The notes beneath the pieces were generated by a model, which was not told the DNA's origin, ran no database searches, and worked only from the letters and a program-made list of their open reading frames with translations. Made by a program: the position numbers and the translations under genes. Below, one piece after another: positions 1 through 11,406 of a stretch of DNA of 64,000 nt. Origin of the DNA: Thermus sp. CCB_US3_UF1 (GTDB lineage: Bacteria > Deinococcota > Deinococci > Deinococcales > Thermaceae). Every line of letters begins with the position of its first letter. Position 1 is the stretch's first letter. Where the stretch lies: assembly GCF_000236585.1 (NCBI RefSeq), contig NC_017278.1, forward strand, positions 1,364,001-1,428,000. The letters are read 5' to 3'.

Positions 1-282
1 CTTGGCGGTCTCCACCGCCCCCTTGAGCAGGTTGCCCTTGGCCTCCTTGAGCTTCTCCTCAAAGCGCTCCAAAAGGGCCAGGGCATCGGCCACGCCACCG
101 GCGAAGCCCACCAGGACCCCCTCCCCCACCTCCAGCTTGCGCACCTTCACCGCCCCCCGCTTGAGGACGGTCTGGCCGAAGGTGACCTGGCCATCCCCCG
201 CCAAGGCGGTCACGCCGTCCTTGCGCACGGCCAGGATGGTGGTTCCATGGATCTCCACGCCGCCAAGATACCGCCTAGGCAT
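1..282 (-). CDS. hslV: HslV (ClpQ) protease subunit, 5' part only
   Basis: Peptidase subunit of the two-component HslUV ATP-dependent protease of the cytosol. The first 94 codons are present; the gene runs off the left edge. The protein starts [13 protein letters not shown] followed by [10 protein letters not shown], so a 13-residue propeptide would be removed to expose the catalytic N-terminal threonine (T14). The [10 protein letters not shown] and GFAGGVADA segments are typical of HslV. The partner hslU is not visible. A TAGGCT hexamer on the minus strand (295-300) is a possible -10 element. It is divergent from the AAA+ gene at 350. Confidence 0.93.
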   Translation of the reverse strand, partial: MPRRYLGGVEIHGTTILAVRKDGVTALAGDGQVTFGQTVLKRGAVKVRKLEVGEGVLVGFAGGVADALALLERFEEKLKEAKGNLLKGAVETAK

Positions 283-337
283 GAGAACGGCGTTAGCCTA
301 AGAGGGGCCGCGCACACTCCTAGGGTGCAGGCTCCCC

Positions 338-343
338 TAGACT
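338..343 (+). promoter_or_regulatory. Candidate -10 element (TAGACT) for the AAA+/VWA operon
   Basis: TAGACT ends 6 bases before the GTG at 350, which predicts a leaderless transcript. No convincing -35 is visible. Confidence 0.5.
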
Positions 344-349
344 GAAAGG

Positions 350-1744
350 GTGAAGGCCAAGACCCTAGGCGAGCTGCGCCGTACCTACCCCCTGGAAAGG
401 CTACGGCGCACGGTGAAGGAGGAGGCCCGGGAGAACCTCCGGGAGAAGCTCCGCCGGGGGGAGCGGCTTTTCCCCGGCATCCACGGTTACGAGGACACGG
501 TGATCCCCGCCTTGGTCCAGGCCATCCTGGCCAAGCAGAACTTCATCCTCCTGGGTACCCGGGGCCAGGCCAAAAGCCGGATCCTGCGCAGCCTGGTCAG
601 CCTCCTGGACGAAGCCATCCCCGCCCTGCCCACGGAGCTGCGCGACAACCCCCTTTCCCCCATCTCCCCTGAGGGGAAGCGGCTTTTGGAGGAGGCAGGG
701 GACGAGGCCCCCATCGTCTGGGTGGAGCGGGAGGAGCGGTACGTGGAGAAGCTGGCCACCCCCGACACCACCGTGGCCGACCTCCTGGGGGACATGGACC
801 CCATCAAGGCGGCCCGGCGGGGCACGGGCATGGCGGACCTGGAGAGCATCCACTTTGGCCTCCTGCCGCGGGCCAACCGGGGGATCTTCGCCGTGAACGA
901 GCTGGCCGACCTGGCCCCCAAGGTCCAGGTGGCCCTGTTCAACATCCTCGAGGAAGGCGATGTCCAGATCCGCGGCTACCCCATCAGGCTGCCCCTGGAC
1001 GTCTGGCTGGTCTTCACCGCCAACCCCCAGGACTACACCGCCCGGGGCCGGATCGTGACCCCCCTGAAGGACCGCATCGGCAGCGAGATCCGCACCCACT
1101 ACCCGAGGAGCCTGGAAGAGGGCTTGCGCATCAGCGCCCAGGAGGCCTACGTGCCCCAAGGGGTCCTGGTGCCCGAGTGGGTGCGGCTTTCCGTGGAGGC
1201 GGTGGCCTTCGCCGCCCGGGAGGACCGCCGGGTGGACCAGACCGCCGGGGTTTCCCAGCGCCTGGCCATCAGCCTCCTGGAGCTGGTGGCGGCCTCGGCG
1301 GAAAGGCGGGCCCTTCTCCAGGGCCTCCGCCCCGTGGCCCGGCCCCTGGACCTCTACGCCGGCCTCCCCGCCATCACCGGCAAGCTGGAGCTGGAGTACG
1401 AGGGGGAGCTGCAGGGGGCGGAGCGGGTGGCCAAGGAGGTGGTGCAACGGGCCTTCGGCCTGGTCCTCCCCCGCTACCGCCTGAGGACCGAGCCCATCGT
1501 GGCCCACTTTGAGGCGGGCAACCTCCTCACCCTGCCCGAGGCGGGCCCCCAAGAAGCCCTGGAGGCCATGGCCGAGGTGCCGGGGCTCCTGGAGGCCGCC
1601 CGCACCCTGGCGGGGAGCGAGGAGGCCGAGCTCCTCCTTTCGGCGGGGGAGTTCATCCTGGAAGGCCTGGTGGGGCGGCGCAAACTCTCCCGGGGGGAGG
1701 CCAGCTACCAGGCCGCGGACCGGAGCCGGAGCTACGGCAACTAG
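350..1744 (+). CDS. MoxR/Mg-chelatase-like AAA+ ATPase
   Basis: A 464-residue AAA+ ATPase of the MoxR/ChlI-like group, expected to act as a remodelling chaperone with a VWA partner. The Walker A motif is GTRGQAKS (residues 69-76). The Walker B region [11 protein letters not shown] (178-188) carries Asn-Glu instead of Asp-Glu, and sensor 1 is [12 protein letters not shown] (about 222-233). The start is GTG, chosen because a -10 lies 6 bases upstream. The next gene, a VWA protein, follows after 9 bases, so the two are cotranscribed. True magnesium chelatase is unlikely because no chlorophyll or cobalamin genes are nearby. Substrate unknown. Confidence 0.85.
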   Translation: MKAKTLGELRRTYPLERLRRTVKEEARENLREKLRRGERLFPGIHGYEDTVIPALVQAILAKQNFILLGTRGQAKSRILRSLVSLLDEAIPALPTELRDNPLSPISPEGKRLLEEAGDEAPIVWVEREERYVEKLATPDTTVADLLGDMDPIKAARRGTGMADLESIHFGLLPRANRGIFAVNELADLAPKVQVALFNILEEGDVQIRGYPIRLPLDVWLVFTANPQDYTARGRIVTPLKDRIGSEIRTHYPRSLEEGLRISAQEAYVPQGVLVPEWVRLSVEAVAFAAREDRRVDQTAGVSQRLAISLLELVAASAERRALLQGLRPVARPLDLYAGLPAITGKLELEYEGELQGAERVAKEVVQRAFGLVLPRYRLRTEPIVAHFEAGNLLTLPEAGPQEALEAMAEVPGLLEAARTLAGSEEAELLLSAGEFILEGLVGRRKLSRGEASYQAADRSRSYGN

Positions 1745-1753
1745 GAGGGAGGC

Positions 1754-2977
1754 GTGAAGGCCATCCGCTACGCCCGCTACGAAGGAGGCCTGGAGGAGCT
1801 CAGCCCCGAGGAGATCCTCTCCCTCCTGGAGGACTTCCTCCTGGACTCGGGCTTCTCCGACCCCTTCCAGCGCTACGATCCCGACCCCGAGCGCCAGCCA
1901 ACCCTGGAAGACCTCTATGACGCCCTCCTCCAGGCCCTGTTGCGCAACGAGCTGGTACCCGAGGACTGGCTACGGGAGGCCCGCTTCGCCGAGCGCAAGG
2001 AGGAAACCCGGCTCTACCAGGCCATCCAGCAGATGATCCAGAAGCTTAGGGAGGCCGGCTACCTGCGCCTTCCCGAGGAAGACCCCACCCAGCCCGCCTC
2101 CGGCGGGTACCGGGGGGAGGCTGGGGAAGCCCGCCTGGAACTCACGGAAAAGGCCTCGGACTTCCTGGGCCTGAAAAGCCTGCGGGAGCTTCTGGGGGCC
2201 CTAGGGCGCAACGCCCCCGGCCTCCACCCCACCCCCCACCACGCCCCGGGGGTGGAGAAGACGGGGGAAACCCGGCCCTGGGCCTGGGGGGACCCTTTGG
2301 AGCTCAACGTGCCGGAAACCCTGAAGAAGGCCGCGGCCAAGGGGCTGGCCCACCTAAGCCACGAGGACCTGATCATCGATCTGGCCGAGTACACCGCCAG
2401 CATGAGCACCGTGGTCCTCCTGGACTGCTCCCACTCCATGATCCTCTACGGGGAGGACCGCTTCACCCCGGCCAAGAAGGTGGCCCTGGCCCTGGCCCAC
2501 CTCATCCGCACCCAGTACCCGGGGGACCGGGTGCGCTTCGTCCTCTTCCACGACACCGCGGAGGAGATCCCCTTGGCCAAGCTGCCCCTGGCCCAGGTGG
2601 GCCCCTACCACACCAACACCAAGGCCGGGCTGGAGCTGGCCCGGACCCTGCTGCGCAAGATGGGGGGGGAGATGAAGCAGATCATCCTCATCACCGACGG
2701 CAAGCCCTCGGCCCTCACCCTGCCCAGCGGGGAGGTCTACAAAAACGCCTGGGGCCTGGACCCCCTCATCCTGGCGGAAACCCTCAAGGAGGCCACCCTG
2801 GCCCGGCGGGAGGGGATCCCCATCCACACCTTCATGCTGGCCCGGGAGCCGGAACTTCTGGCCTTCGTGAAGAAGCTTTCCCAGATCACCCGGGGAAAGG
2901 CCTACCTGACCCACCCCCGGAACATCGGCAAGTACCTCCTCCTGGACTTCCTCAACAAGAAGGTCCGGGCCAACTGA
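1754..2977 (+). CDS. VWA-domain protein, partner of the AAA+ ATPase
   Basis: A 407-residue soluble protein with a C-terminal von Willebrand A domain (about 215-400). The metal-binding MIDAS motif is DCSHS (D224, S226, S228), with a later Thr in HTNTKAG and Asp in ITDGKPS. The first 200 residues are helical and charged, without a domain I recognise. The GTG start follows a strong GGAGG site. MoxR-VWA pairs typically work as a metal-dependent chaperone unit that matures or regulates another complex. Its target is not evident here. Confidence 0.85.
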   Translation: MKAIRYARYEGGLEELSPEEILSLLEDFLLDSGFSDPFQRYDPDPERQPTLEDLYDALLQALLRNELVPEDWLREARFAERKEETRLYQAIQQMIQKLREAGYLRLPEEDPTQPASGGYRGEAGEARLELTEKASDFLGLKSLRELLGALGRNAPGLHPTPHHAPGVEKTGETRPWAWGDPLELNVPETLKKAAAKGLAHLSHEDLIIDLAEYTASMSTVVLLDCSHSMILYGEDRFTPAKKVALALAHLIRTQYPGDRVRFVLFHDTAEEIPLAKLPLAQVGPYHTNTKAGLELARTLLRKMGGEMKQIILITDGKPSALTLPSGEVYKNAWGLDPLILAETLKEATLARREGIPIHTFMLAREPELLAFVKKLSQITRGKAYLTHPRNIGKYLLLDFLNKKVRAN

Positions 2978-2981
2978 AGCC

Positions 2982-3224
2982 ATGGGCAAGGCCCCCCCAC
3001 CCAAGACCGCCCTGGCCCTTCGGCTGAGCCTCCTGCTGGAAAGGCTGCGCCACCCTAGGCTCCACCCCAAACCCCCGCCGGCCCTGGTACGGGCCCACCT
3101 CGAGGCCCACACCCCCTTGCGCCTGGACCTCCCCTACTACGCCGCCCAAGGGGAAAAGGGGTATACCCTGGTGCCCTGGGACCCCTACATGGCGGAGGCG
3201 GAGGAAACCCTGGCCGGGCTGTAG
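2982..3224 (+). CDS. Small conserved-context protein downstream of AAA+/VWA pair
   Basis: An 80-residue basic N-terminal/acidic C-terminal protein with no signal peptide or membrane segment. The ATG lies 4 bases after the stop of the VWA gene, and codon use matches the neighbours, so it is probably the third gene of the operon. I do not recognise a family. The Pro-rich centre (HPKPPPALV) and the DLPYYAAQGEKGYTLVPWD segment suggest a small folded unit rather than a spurious frame. Confidence 0.6.
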   Translation: MGKAPPPKTALALRLSLLLERLRHPRLHPKPPPALVRAHLEAHTPLRLDLPYYAAQGEKGYTLVPWDPYMAEAEETLAGL

Positions 3225-3266
3225 GGGCCGTGTGCGCCCGTCACCCCTGGCGGCCTCGAGGGGTGC

Positions 3267-3272
3267 AAGACT
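3267..3272 (+). promoter_or_regulatory. Candidate -10 element (AAGACT) for the secreted protein gene
   Basis: AAGACT is followed by 6 bases and the ATG at 3279, the leaderless arrangement seen repeatedly in this window. Confidence 0.4.
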
Positions 3273-3278
3273 AAGGGC

Positions 3279-3779
3279 ATGGCCAGCTGGACAGGGCCCA
3301 AGGCTTTCCTCACCGGCCTCCTCCTGGCCCTCCCCTGGGGCCTGGCCCAGGAATGGCGCCTCACCCGCAGCCAAAGCCTCACCGCAGGCGGGGCCCAGGC
3401 CTGGCGTTACACCCTTTCCCCCACGGGCAAGGAAGCCCAGGCCCTCTGGCGCGCCCTCGCCCAGGGGTACCAGGCCCAGCTGCGCTCGGGGTACCGGGTG
3501 GACCTGGGCGCCTGGCGGACCTATTTCCTCGGGGGGAGGCTTAGGGTAGAGCCCCACTGCCCCAGGGTCAACGCCGCCTGCTTTTCCTTCATCGCCCTTC
3601 CCTGGGACAAGGCCCGGCTGGACCGGTTCCTTTTGGAGCTCTCCGCCCTCCTGGACCAGGCCCTGGCCCAGGCGCGGCACACGGGGGGCGTGGTGGTGCT
3701 GACGCGGCTTTTCCGCCTGGAGCTTTCCAAGGGAAGCCCACCCCCTTACCCGGCCACGCCCTCGGGATGGCGGCCCTAG
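3279..3779 (+). CDS. Secreted protein of unknown function
   Basis: A 166-residue protein with an N-terminal signal peptide: hydrophobic FLTGLLLALPWG, then a likely cleavage after GLAQ (about residue 24). Two cysteines (HCPRVNAACF) could form a disulfide outside the cytoplasm. The rest has no motif I recognise. It stands alone between the AAA+/VWA operon and bshA, with its own probable leaderless promoter. Confidence 0.65.
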   Translation: MASWTGPKAFLTGLLLALPWGLAQEWRLTRSQSLTAGGAQAWRYTLSPTGKEAQALWRALAQGYQAQLRSGYRVDLGAWRTYFLGGRLRVEPHCPRVNAACFSFIALPWDKARLDRFLLELSALLDQALAQARHTGGVVVLTRLFRLELSKGSPPPYPATPSGWRP

Positions 3780-3782
3780 GGC

Positions 3783-3788
3783 TAGACT
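3783..3788 (+). promoter_or_regulatory. Candidate -10 element (TAGACT) upstream of bshA
   Basis: TAGACT sits 6 bases before the ATG at 3795, which opens a 27-codon frame rather than bshA itself. The bshA transcript would then have a leader of about 68 bases. Confidence 0.45.
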
Positions 3789-3794
3789 AGGGGC

Positions 3795-3878
3795 ATGGCC
3801 TGGGTGCAGCGGCGGACAAGGCGGCAAGGCCCGGCCAGGAGGCCTGGGCATCCCCAAAGGGCATGGGCTTGGACGTGA
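3795..3878 (+). CDS. Possible 27-codon upstream ORF overlapping bshA start
   Basis: ATG 3795 opens a short Arg-rich frame (MAWVQRRTRRQG...) that ends at TGA 3876-3878. The stop overlaps an in-frame GTG of bshA (3875) as GTGA, a typical coupling arrangement. The position relative to the TAGACT element makes it the first codon of a leaderless mRNA. Nothing shows that the peptide has a function of its own; a translational coupling or regulatory role is inference. Confidence 0.3.
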   Translation: MAWVQRRTRRQGPARRPGHPQRAWAWT

Positions 3879-4969
3879 GGGGGCTCCATCTGGGCCTGGT
3901 GGCCTACCCGGGCCTGGGGGGAAGCGGCATCGTGGCCACGGAGCTGGCGGACCGGCTGGCCAGGGCCGGCCACCGGGTCTACCTTTTCGCCACGGAAAGG
4001 CCCTTCCGCCTGCCCAAGGAGAGCCCCGTGGCCTTCGTGCCCGTGGACCTGCCCTTCTACCCCGTCTTCCCGGGGCCGCTTTACACCCTTTCCCTGGCGG
4101 GGGTACTGGAACGGGAAGCGCAAAGGCTGGGGCTGGACCTGGTCCACACCCACTACGCCATCCCCCACGCCGCCGCCGCCTACCTGGCCTTTGGGGAAGG
4201 CTTTCCCCTGGTCCATACCCTGCACGGCACCGACGTTTCCGTCCTGGGCATGGACCCGGCCTTCCACGGCCCCACCCGCCGGGCCCTCATGGCGGCCCGG
4301 GCCACCACCGCGGTGAGCCGGGCCCTGGCCCTGGAGGCGGAGCGGGCCTTTGGCATAAGGCCGCGGGTCATCCACAACGCCGTGGACCCCGAGCGGTTTC
4401 GCCCGCGGCCCGAACGCAAGCGGCTTTACGCCGAGGAAGGGGAGTGGCTTTTGGTCCACGCCTCCAACTTCCGCCCCATCAAGCGGGTGCCGGACCTGGT
4501 AAGGGCCTTCGCCAAGGTGCGGCGCCGGGTAAGGGCGCGGCTCCTCCTCCTGGGCAAGGGGCCCGAGGAGGCGGAGGTCCGCCGGGTAGCGGAGGAGCTA
4601 GGGGTCTCCCCCTACGTGGCCTTCCACCCCCCCACCCCCCACCCCGAGGCGGTCCTGGGGGCGGCGGACCTCTTCCTCCTGGCCTCGGAGGAGGAGTCCT
4701 TTGGCCAGGCGGCCCTCGAGGCCCTGGCCTGCGGGGTGCCGGTGGTGGCCACCGCGGTGGGCGGGGTGACGGAGCTGGTGCGGCCCGAGGTGGGGCGGCT
4801 GGTGGAGCTGGGGGACCTGGAGGGCTTGGCCGAGGCGGTGCTGGAGCTCCTCTATAGCCCCGAGCGGGAACGGATGCGGCGGCGGGCCCGGGAGTACGCG
4901 ATAGCCGAGTACCACCCGGACAAGATCACCGCCCAGTACCTCCAGGTGTACGAGGAAGCCCTAGGCTAG
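3863..4969 (+). CDS. bshA: N-acetylglucosaminyl malate synthase, bacillithiol pathway
   Basis: A GT4-family retaining glycosyltransferase (368 residues) that transfers GlcNAc from UDP-GlcNAc to L-malate, the first step of bacillithiol synthesis. The N-terminal [20 protein letters not shown] matches the BshA signature, and [12 protein letters not shown] and the EX7E-type [18 protein letters not shown] complete the GT-B core. It may start at ATG 3863 or at GTG 3875, four residues later, where it would be coupled to the upstream 27-codon frame. Its stop shares CTAG with the stop of lon on the other strand. Confidence 0.88.
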   Translation: MGLDVRGLHLGLVAYPGLGGSGIVATELADRLARAGHRVYLFATERPFRLPKESPVAFVPVDLPFYPVFPGPLYTLSLAGVLEREAQRLGLDLVHTHYAIPHAAAAYLAFGEGFPLVHTLHGTDVSVLGMDPAFHGPTRRALMAARATTAVSRALALEAERAFGIRPRVIHNAVDPERFRPRPERKRLYAEEGEWLLVHASNFRPIKRVPDLVRAFAKVRRRVRARLLLLGKGPEEAEVRRVAEELGVSPYVAFHPPTPHPEAVLGAADLFLLASEEESFGQAALEALACGVPVVATAVGGVTELVRPEVGRLVELGDLEGLAEAVLELLYSPERERMRRRAREYAIAEYHPDKITAQYLQVYEEALG

Positions 4970-7392
4970 GCCCGGGCCACCACCTCCTTCTTGGCCTTCC
5001 GGGTGGAGCGCTTGGCCTTCGGGTGGGCGGCGCGGGCCTCGAGGGCCCCCAACCCCCCCACCAAGGCCAGGTCCAGCACCTCGTCCAGCCCTTCCACGAA
5101 GTGGAAGGTCATGTTCTGGCGCAGGGGCTTGGGGATGTCGGAGAGGTCGGGCTCGTTGGCCTTGGGGAGGATCACCTCGCGGATGCCGGCCCGCCTGGCC
5201 CCCAGGACCTTCTCCTTGACCCCGCCAATGGGCAAGACCCGGCCCGTGAGGGTGATCTCCCCGGTCATGGCGATGTCGTGGCGCACGGGCACCCCCGTGA
5301 GGGCGGAGACCAGGGCGCTTACCAGGGCCACCCCGGCGGAAGGCCCCTCCTTGGGAATGGCCCCCGCGGGCACGTGGATGTGGATGTCCGAGGCCTCAAA
5401 CCGCTCCAGGGGGATGCCGAAGCGCTCGGCGTTCCGCTTGGCGTAGGAGAGGGCCGCCCGGGCCGACTCCTTCATCACGTCCCCCAGCTGCCCGGTGAGG
5501 ATCAGGTTGCCCTTGCCGGGCATGACGCTCACCTCCACGAACATGATGTCCCCCCCCACCGGGGTGTAGTACATCCCCGTGGCCACCCCCACCTGGGGCT
5601 CCCGGGCCTCGGTCTCGGGGAGGTGGCGGGGCGGGCCCAGGTAGCGCTCCAGGTCCTTTTCCGTGATACGCACCCGCTTCTTGCCCTCCTCCAGGATCTG
5701 CCGCGCCGCCTTGCGCAACAGGGCCCCGATCTCCCGCTCCAGCTGCCGCACCCCCGCCTCCCGGGTGTAGTGGGTGATGAGGCGCATCAAGGCGGCTTCC
5801 GTCACCACCACCTGCCCCTCGGCAAGGCCCGTTTCCCGCATCTGCCGGGGCAGGAGGTAGCGCTTGGCGATCTCCAGCTTCTCCTGCTCAATGTAGCTGG
5901 TGAACTCGATGGCCTCCATCCGGTCCCAGAGGGGGGCGGGGATGTTCTGGGGGAAGTTGGCGGTGCAGATGAACATCACCTCGGAAAGGTCAAAGGGCAC
6001 CCCCAGGTAGTGGTCCACAAACTCCTTGTTCTGGGCGGGGTCCAAGACCTCCAGGAGGGCCGCGGCCGGATCCCCCTGGTAGGAGATGCCCAGCTTGTCC
6101 ACCTCGTCCAGGAGGAAGACGGGGTTCTTGGTGCCCGCCTGCCGCAGGCCCTGGATGATGCGGCCCGGCATGGCCCCGATGTAGGTGCGGCGGTGGCCCC
6201 GGATGTCGGACTCGTCCCTCACCCCGCCTAAGGAGATGCGCACGTACTTGCGGCCCAAGGCCTCGGCGATGCTCTTGGCGATGGAGGTCTTCCCCACCCC
6301 CGGGGGCCCCACGAAGAGGAGGATGGGGCCCTTGTTCACCTCCTCGGGAGGGATCTCCCCCCGCTTGGCCCGCTCCACCTTGAGCTTGCGCACCGCCAGG
6401 AACTCCAAGACCCGGTCCTTCACCTTATCCAGGCCGTAGTGGTCCCGCTCCAGGATCTCCTTGGCCCGGGCCAGGTCCAGGTTATCCTCGGTGCGCCGGT
6501 TCCAGGGAAGGTGGACGATCCAGTCCAGGTAGGTGCGGATGACGCTGGCCTCGGCGGAATCGGGGTGCATGCGGGCGAAGCGGTTGAGTTCCCGCTCCAC
6601 CTCCTGGCGCACCACCGGGGGGAGGTCCAGCTCCTCCACCTTTTTGCGGAACTCCTCCACCTCCTCCGCCCCTTCCTCCCCGTGGAGCTCCCGCTGGATG
6701 GCCTTCATCTGCTCCCGGAGGAAGTATTCCCGTTGGTTGCGGTCAATCTCCTCCTTGACCTGCTGCTGGATGCGGCGCTGGGTTTCCACCAGGTCCAGCT
6801 CCGCCTGCAACAGGACCAGGACCCGCCGCAGCCGCTCGGCCACGTCGGCGGTTTCCAGGATCCTCTGCTTGTCCTCCAGGCGGAAGTCCATGTGGAAGGC
6901 GATGTAGTCGGCCAGCTGGCTGGGGTCCTCGAGGTTCAGGATGAACTGGGAGGCCTCGGGGGCCAGGTACTTCCCCTCCTTCAGGAGGGCTTGGAACTTG
7001 TCCTTGACCTCCCGCACCAGGGCCTTGACCAAGGTGGCCTCCCCTGGCAGGTCGGCCACCACCTCCCCCTTGGCCTCGAGGTGGTCGTGAAGGTCCAGCC
7101 ACTCCTTCACCCGCACCCGGGCGAAGGCTTGGACCAGCACCTGGACGGAGCCGTCCGGGTTTTTGCGCATCTTGAGGATGTTGCAGGCGGTGCCCACCTC
7201 GTAGAGGTCGGAGGGCTTGGGGACCTCCACCTCCTTGTCCCGCTGGCTGACGATGAGGAGCACCCGCTCCCGCGCCAGGGCCTCGTCGATGGCCCGGATG
7301 GAGATGGGCCGGCTGGCGTCGATGGGCATGACCATGGTGGGGTAAATGACCGACCCCCGCACAGGGCAGACGGGCAAGGTTTCCGGCAGCAT
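4966..7392 (-). CDS. lon: ATP-dependent protease Lon
   Basis: Cytosolic AAA+ serine protease that degrades damaged and regulatory proteins (808 residues). It has an N-terminal LON substrate-binding domain ([18 protein letters not shown]), the Walker A motif GPPGVGKTS, Walker [12 protein letters not shown], and a C-terminal protease domain with the Ser-Lys dyad in PKEGPSAG and [11 protein letters not shown] chose ATG 7392 because AGGAGG lies 6 bases upstream; the in-frame ATG at 7422 overlaps the probable -10. The stop is interlocked with that of bshA. Confidence 0.96.
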   Translation of the reverse strand: MLPETLPVCPVRGSVIYPTMVMPIDASRPISIRAIDEALARERVLLIVSQRDKEVEVPKPSDLYEVGTACNILKMRKNPDGSVQVLVQAFARVRVKEWLDLHDHLEAKGEVVADLPGEATLVKALVREVKDKFQALLKEGKYLAPEASQFILNLEDPSQLADYIAFHMDFRLEDKQRILETADVAERLRRVLVLLQAELDLVETQRRIQQQVKEEIDRNQREYFLREQMKAIQRELHGEEGAEEVEEFRKKVEELDLPPVVRQEVERELNRFARMHPDSAEASVIRTYLDWIVHLPWNRRTEDNLDLARAKEILERDHYGLDKVKDRVLEFLAVRKLKVERAKRGEIPPEEVNKGPILLFVGPPGVGKTSIAKSIAEALGRKYVRISLGGVRDESDIRGHRRTYIGAMPGRIIQGLRQAGTKNPVFLLDEVDKLGISYQGDPAAALLEVLDPAQNKEFVDHYLGVPFDLSEVMFICTANFPQNIPAPLWDRMEAIEFTSYIEQEKLEIAKRYLLPRQMRETGLAEGQVVVTEAALMRLITHYTREAGVRQLEREIGALLRKAARQILEEGKKRVRITEKDLERYLGPPRHLPETEAREPQVGVATGMYYTPVGGDIMFVEVSVMPGKGNLILTGQLGDVMKESARAALSYAKRNAERFGIPLERFEASDIHIHVPAGAIPKEGPSAGVALVSALVSALTGVPVRHDIAMTGEITLTGRVLPIGGVKEKVLGARRAGIREVILPKANEPDLSDIPKPLRQNMTFHFVEGLDEVLDLALVGGLGALEARAAHPKAKRSTRKAKKEVVARA

Positions 7393-7398
7393 GGTTTC

Positions 7399-7427
7399 CC
7401 TCCTTTCGCTTCTTTCGTCCATATCTA
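7399..7427 (-). promoter_or_regulatory. lon ribosome binding site and candidate -10
   Basis: On the minus strand, TAGATA (7422-7427) is a plausible -10, and AGGAGG (7399-7404) is 6 bases before ATG 7392. This decides the start. A -35 or heat-shock operator could not be identified with confidence. Confidence 0.5.
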
Positions 7428-7489
7428 AGCCTACCTTTATCAAGTTTACTGCGAAATCTTGTTTAGCGCAAAGGCCTAGAGCCCGGGCG

Positions 7490-7495
7490 TATGCT
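7490..7495 (+). promoter_or_regulatory. Candidate -10 element (TATGCT) for DUF1517 gene
   Basis: TATGCT overlaps an in-frame ATG at 7491 and lies 7 bases before ATG 7503, so 7503 is the likely leaderless start. Confidence 0.5.
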
Positions 7496-7502
7496 AAGGG
7501 GC

Positions 7503-10213
<2,711 letters not shown>

Positions 10214-10238
10214 GCGAGGGGGTGCTGGTCTCCTTTCC

Positions 10239-10877
10239 GTGGCGGCCCTCGAGGCCCTCCTCTCCGGGGACAACGCCATGGTCCTGGCGGTGATGGTCCG
10301 CCCCTTGCCCCCAGCCTTGCGGCGCAAGGCCCTCCTCTACGGGGTGTTGGGGGCCTACCTCCTCCGGGGCCTGGCCCTCCTTTTCGCCGTCTACCTGGTC
10401 CCGCTCTGGTGGGTCCAGGTCCTGGGGGGGCTTTACCTCCTCTACCTGATGCGCCAGCACTTCCGGGACCAGGGGGCCAAGGCCCCACCCAGGGCCCAGG
10501 CCCATGGGTTCTGGCGGGTGGTCCTTCTCCTCAACCTGGTGGACCTGGCCTTCGCCGTGGACTCCATCCTGGCGGTGGTGGCCTTCTCCCAGGAGTTCCT
10601 CTGGGTCTTCCTCGGGGTCGCCCTGGGCGTCCTCTTCATCCGCCTCCTGGCGGGCTCGGTGGTGGCCTGGATGGAGGGCCACCCCGGACTGGAACGGGTG
10701 GCCTACGCCCTGGTGGGCTGGGCGGGGCTCAAGCTCCTCCTGGAAGGGGAAAACGCCCTGGCCCACCTCCTCCACCGGGCTGACCTGGCCTTCCACCTGC
10801 CCAAGCCCCTCTTTTGGGCGGGGACCCTCCTCATCCTCGTGGGAGGCGGCTTCCTCGCCTTGCGCAGGCATGCCTAG
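10239..10877 (+). CDS. TerC-family integral membrane protein, 5' end probably frameshifted
   Basis: A polytopic membrane protein (212 residues from GTG 10239) of the TerC family, linked to metal-ion export or tellurite resistance. The family motifs EALLSGDNAMVLAV and NLVDLAFAVDSILAV place acidic residues in membrane helices. The frame has no ribosome site at 10239. An ideal start (GTG 10210, GGGGGAGG before it, GTGA overlap with the esterase) reads SEGVLVSF in another frame, which would continue naturally into VAALEALLSGDNA if one base were added near 10235-10238. A sequencing error or real mutation is likely. Confidence 0.78.
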   Translation: MAALEALLSGDNAMVLAVMVRPLPPALRRKALLYGVLGAYLLRGLALLFAVYLVPLWWVQVLGGLYLLYLMRQHFRDQGAKAPPRAQAHGFWRVVLLLNLVDLAFAVDSILAVVAFSQEFLWVFLGVALGVLFIRLLAGSVVAWMEGHPGLERVAYALVGWAGLKLLLEGENALAHLLHRADLAFHLPKPLFWAGTLLILVGGGFLALRRHA

Positions 10878-11406
10878 GGACTGGGACGCCTTCTACCGCA
10901 GGGCCCCTACGCCGGGGCCTCCCGCCTTCGTGGTGCGGGCCTTTGGCCCCTTTCTGCCCCCAGGGAGGGTGCTGGACCTGGCGGGAGGGCTTGGGCGCAA
11001 CGCCCGCTACTTCCGGGAGCGGGGCCACCTGGTGGTGCTGGTGGAGCGGAGCCGGGAGGCCCTGCGCCAGCTCGCCGGCACCCCGGGCCTCACCCTCCTG
11101 GAGGCCGACCTCGAGGCCCCAGGGGCCCTGGCCCACCTCCCCCCGGGCCCCTTTGCCGGGATCGTCCTGAGCTACTACGTGAACCGCCCCCTCCTCCAGG
11201 CCCTCCCGCCCCTCCTGGCCCCCGGGGGGCTCCTGCTGGTGGAAGGGTTTAGCCGCCGGGAGGCCGAGAGGCGGGGCCGGCCGGAAAGCCCCTTTTACTG
11301 GGAGCCATGGGAACTCCTCACCCCTCCCTTGGGCCTGGCCCTCCGGGCCTTCGGGGAGGGGTGGATGGAGGGCTACCGGGCCTTCGCCGTCTACGGCAAG
11401 CCCTAG
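10870..11406 (+). CDS. Class I SAM-dependent methyltransferase
   Basis: A 178-residue methyltransferase. Motif I is VLDLAGGLGRNARYF, followed by an acidic residue in VLVERS, EADLEAP, and an LSYYVNRPLLQ segment. Such small enzymes next to TerC-type proteins resemble TehB-like methyltransferases, but substrate specificity cannot be read. ATG 10870 overlaps the terC stop by 8 bases, so the two are translationally coupled. Its stop forms CTAG with the stop of the convergent Fe-S oxidoreductase. Confidence 0.82.
   Translation: MPRDWDAFYRRAPTPGPPAFVVRAFGPFLPPGRVLDLAGGLGRNARYFRERGHLVVLVERSREALRQLAGTPGLTLLEADLEAPGALAHLPPGPFAGIVLSYYVNRPLLQALPPLLAPGGLLLVEGFSRREAERRGRPESPFYWEPWELLTPPLGLALRAFGEGWMEGYRAFAVYGKP

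Noticed and set aside
401-1552. Long antisense open frames opposite nearly every gene (383 residues here, others up to 740 at 28026-30248)
   Set aside because: They follow from high GC with few stops; their translations are low-complexity Gly/Leu/His/Gln-rich strings without motifs.
3232-3549. 105-codon plus-strand frame overlapping the secreted protein
   Set aside because: Ser/Pro/Arg-rich shadow frame; the 3279 frame has a signal peptide and promoter.
7422-7450. HspR-type heat-shock operator upstream of lon
   Set aside because: CTTGAT is present once, but the inverted partner at the expected spacing is missing.
10504-10869. Upstream part of the methyltransferase frame
   Set aside because: It overlaps terC in another frame and has no methyltransferase sequence; the real start is ATG 10870.
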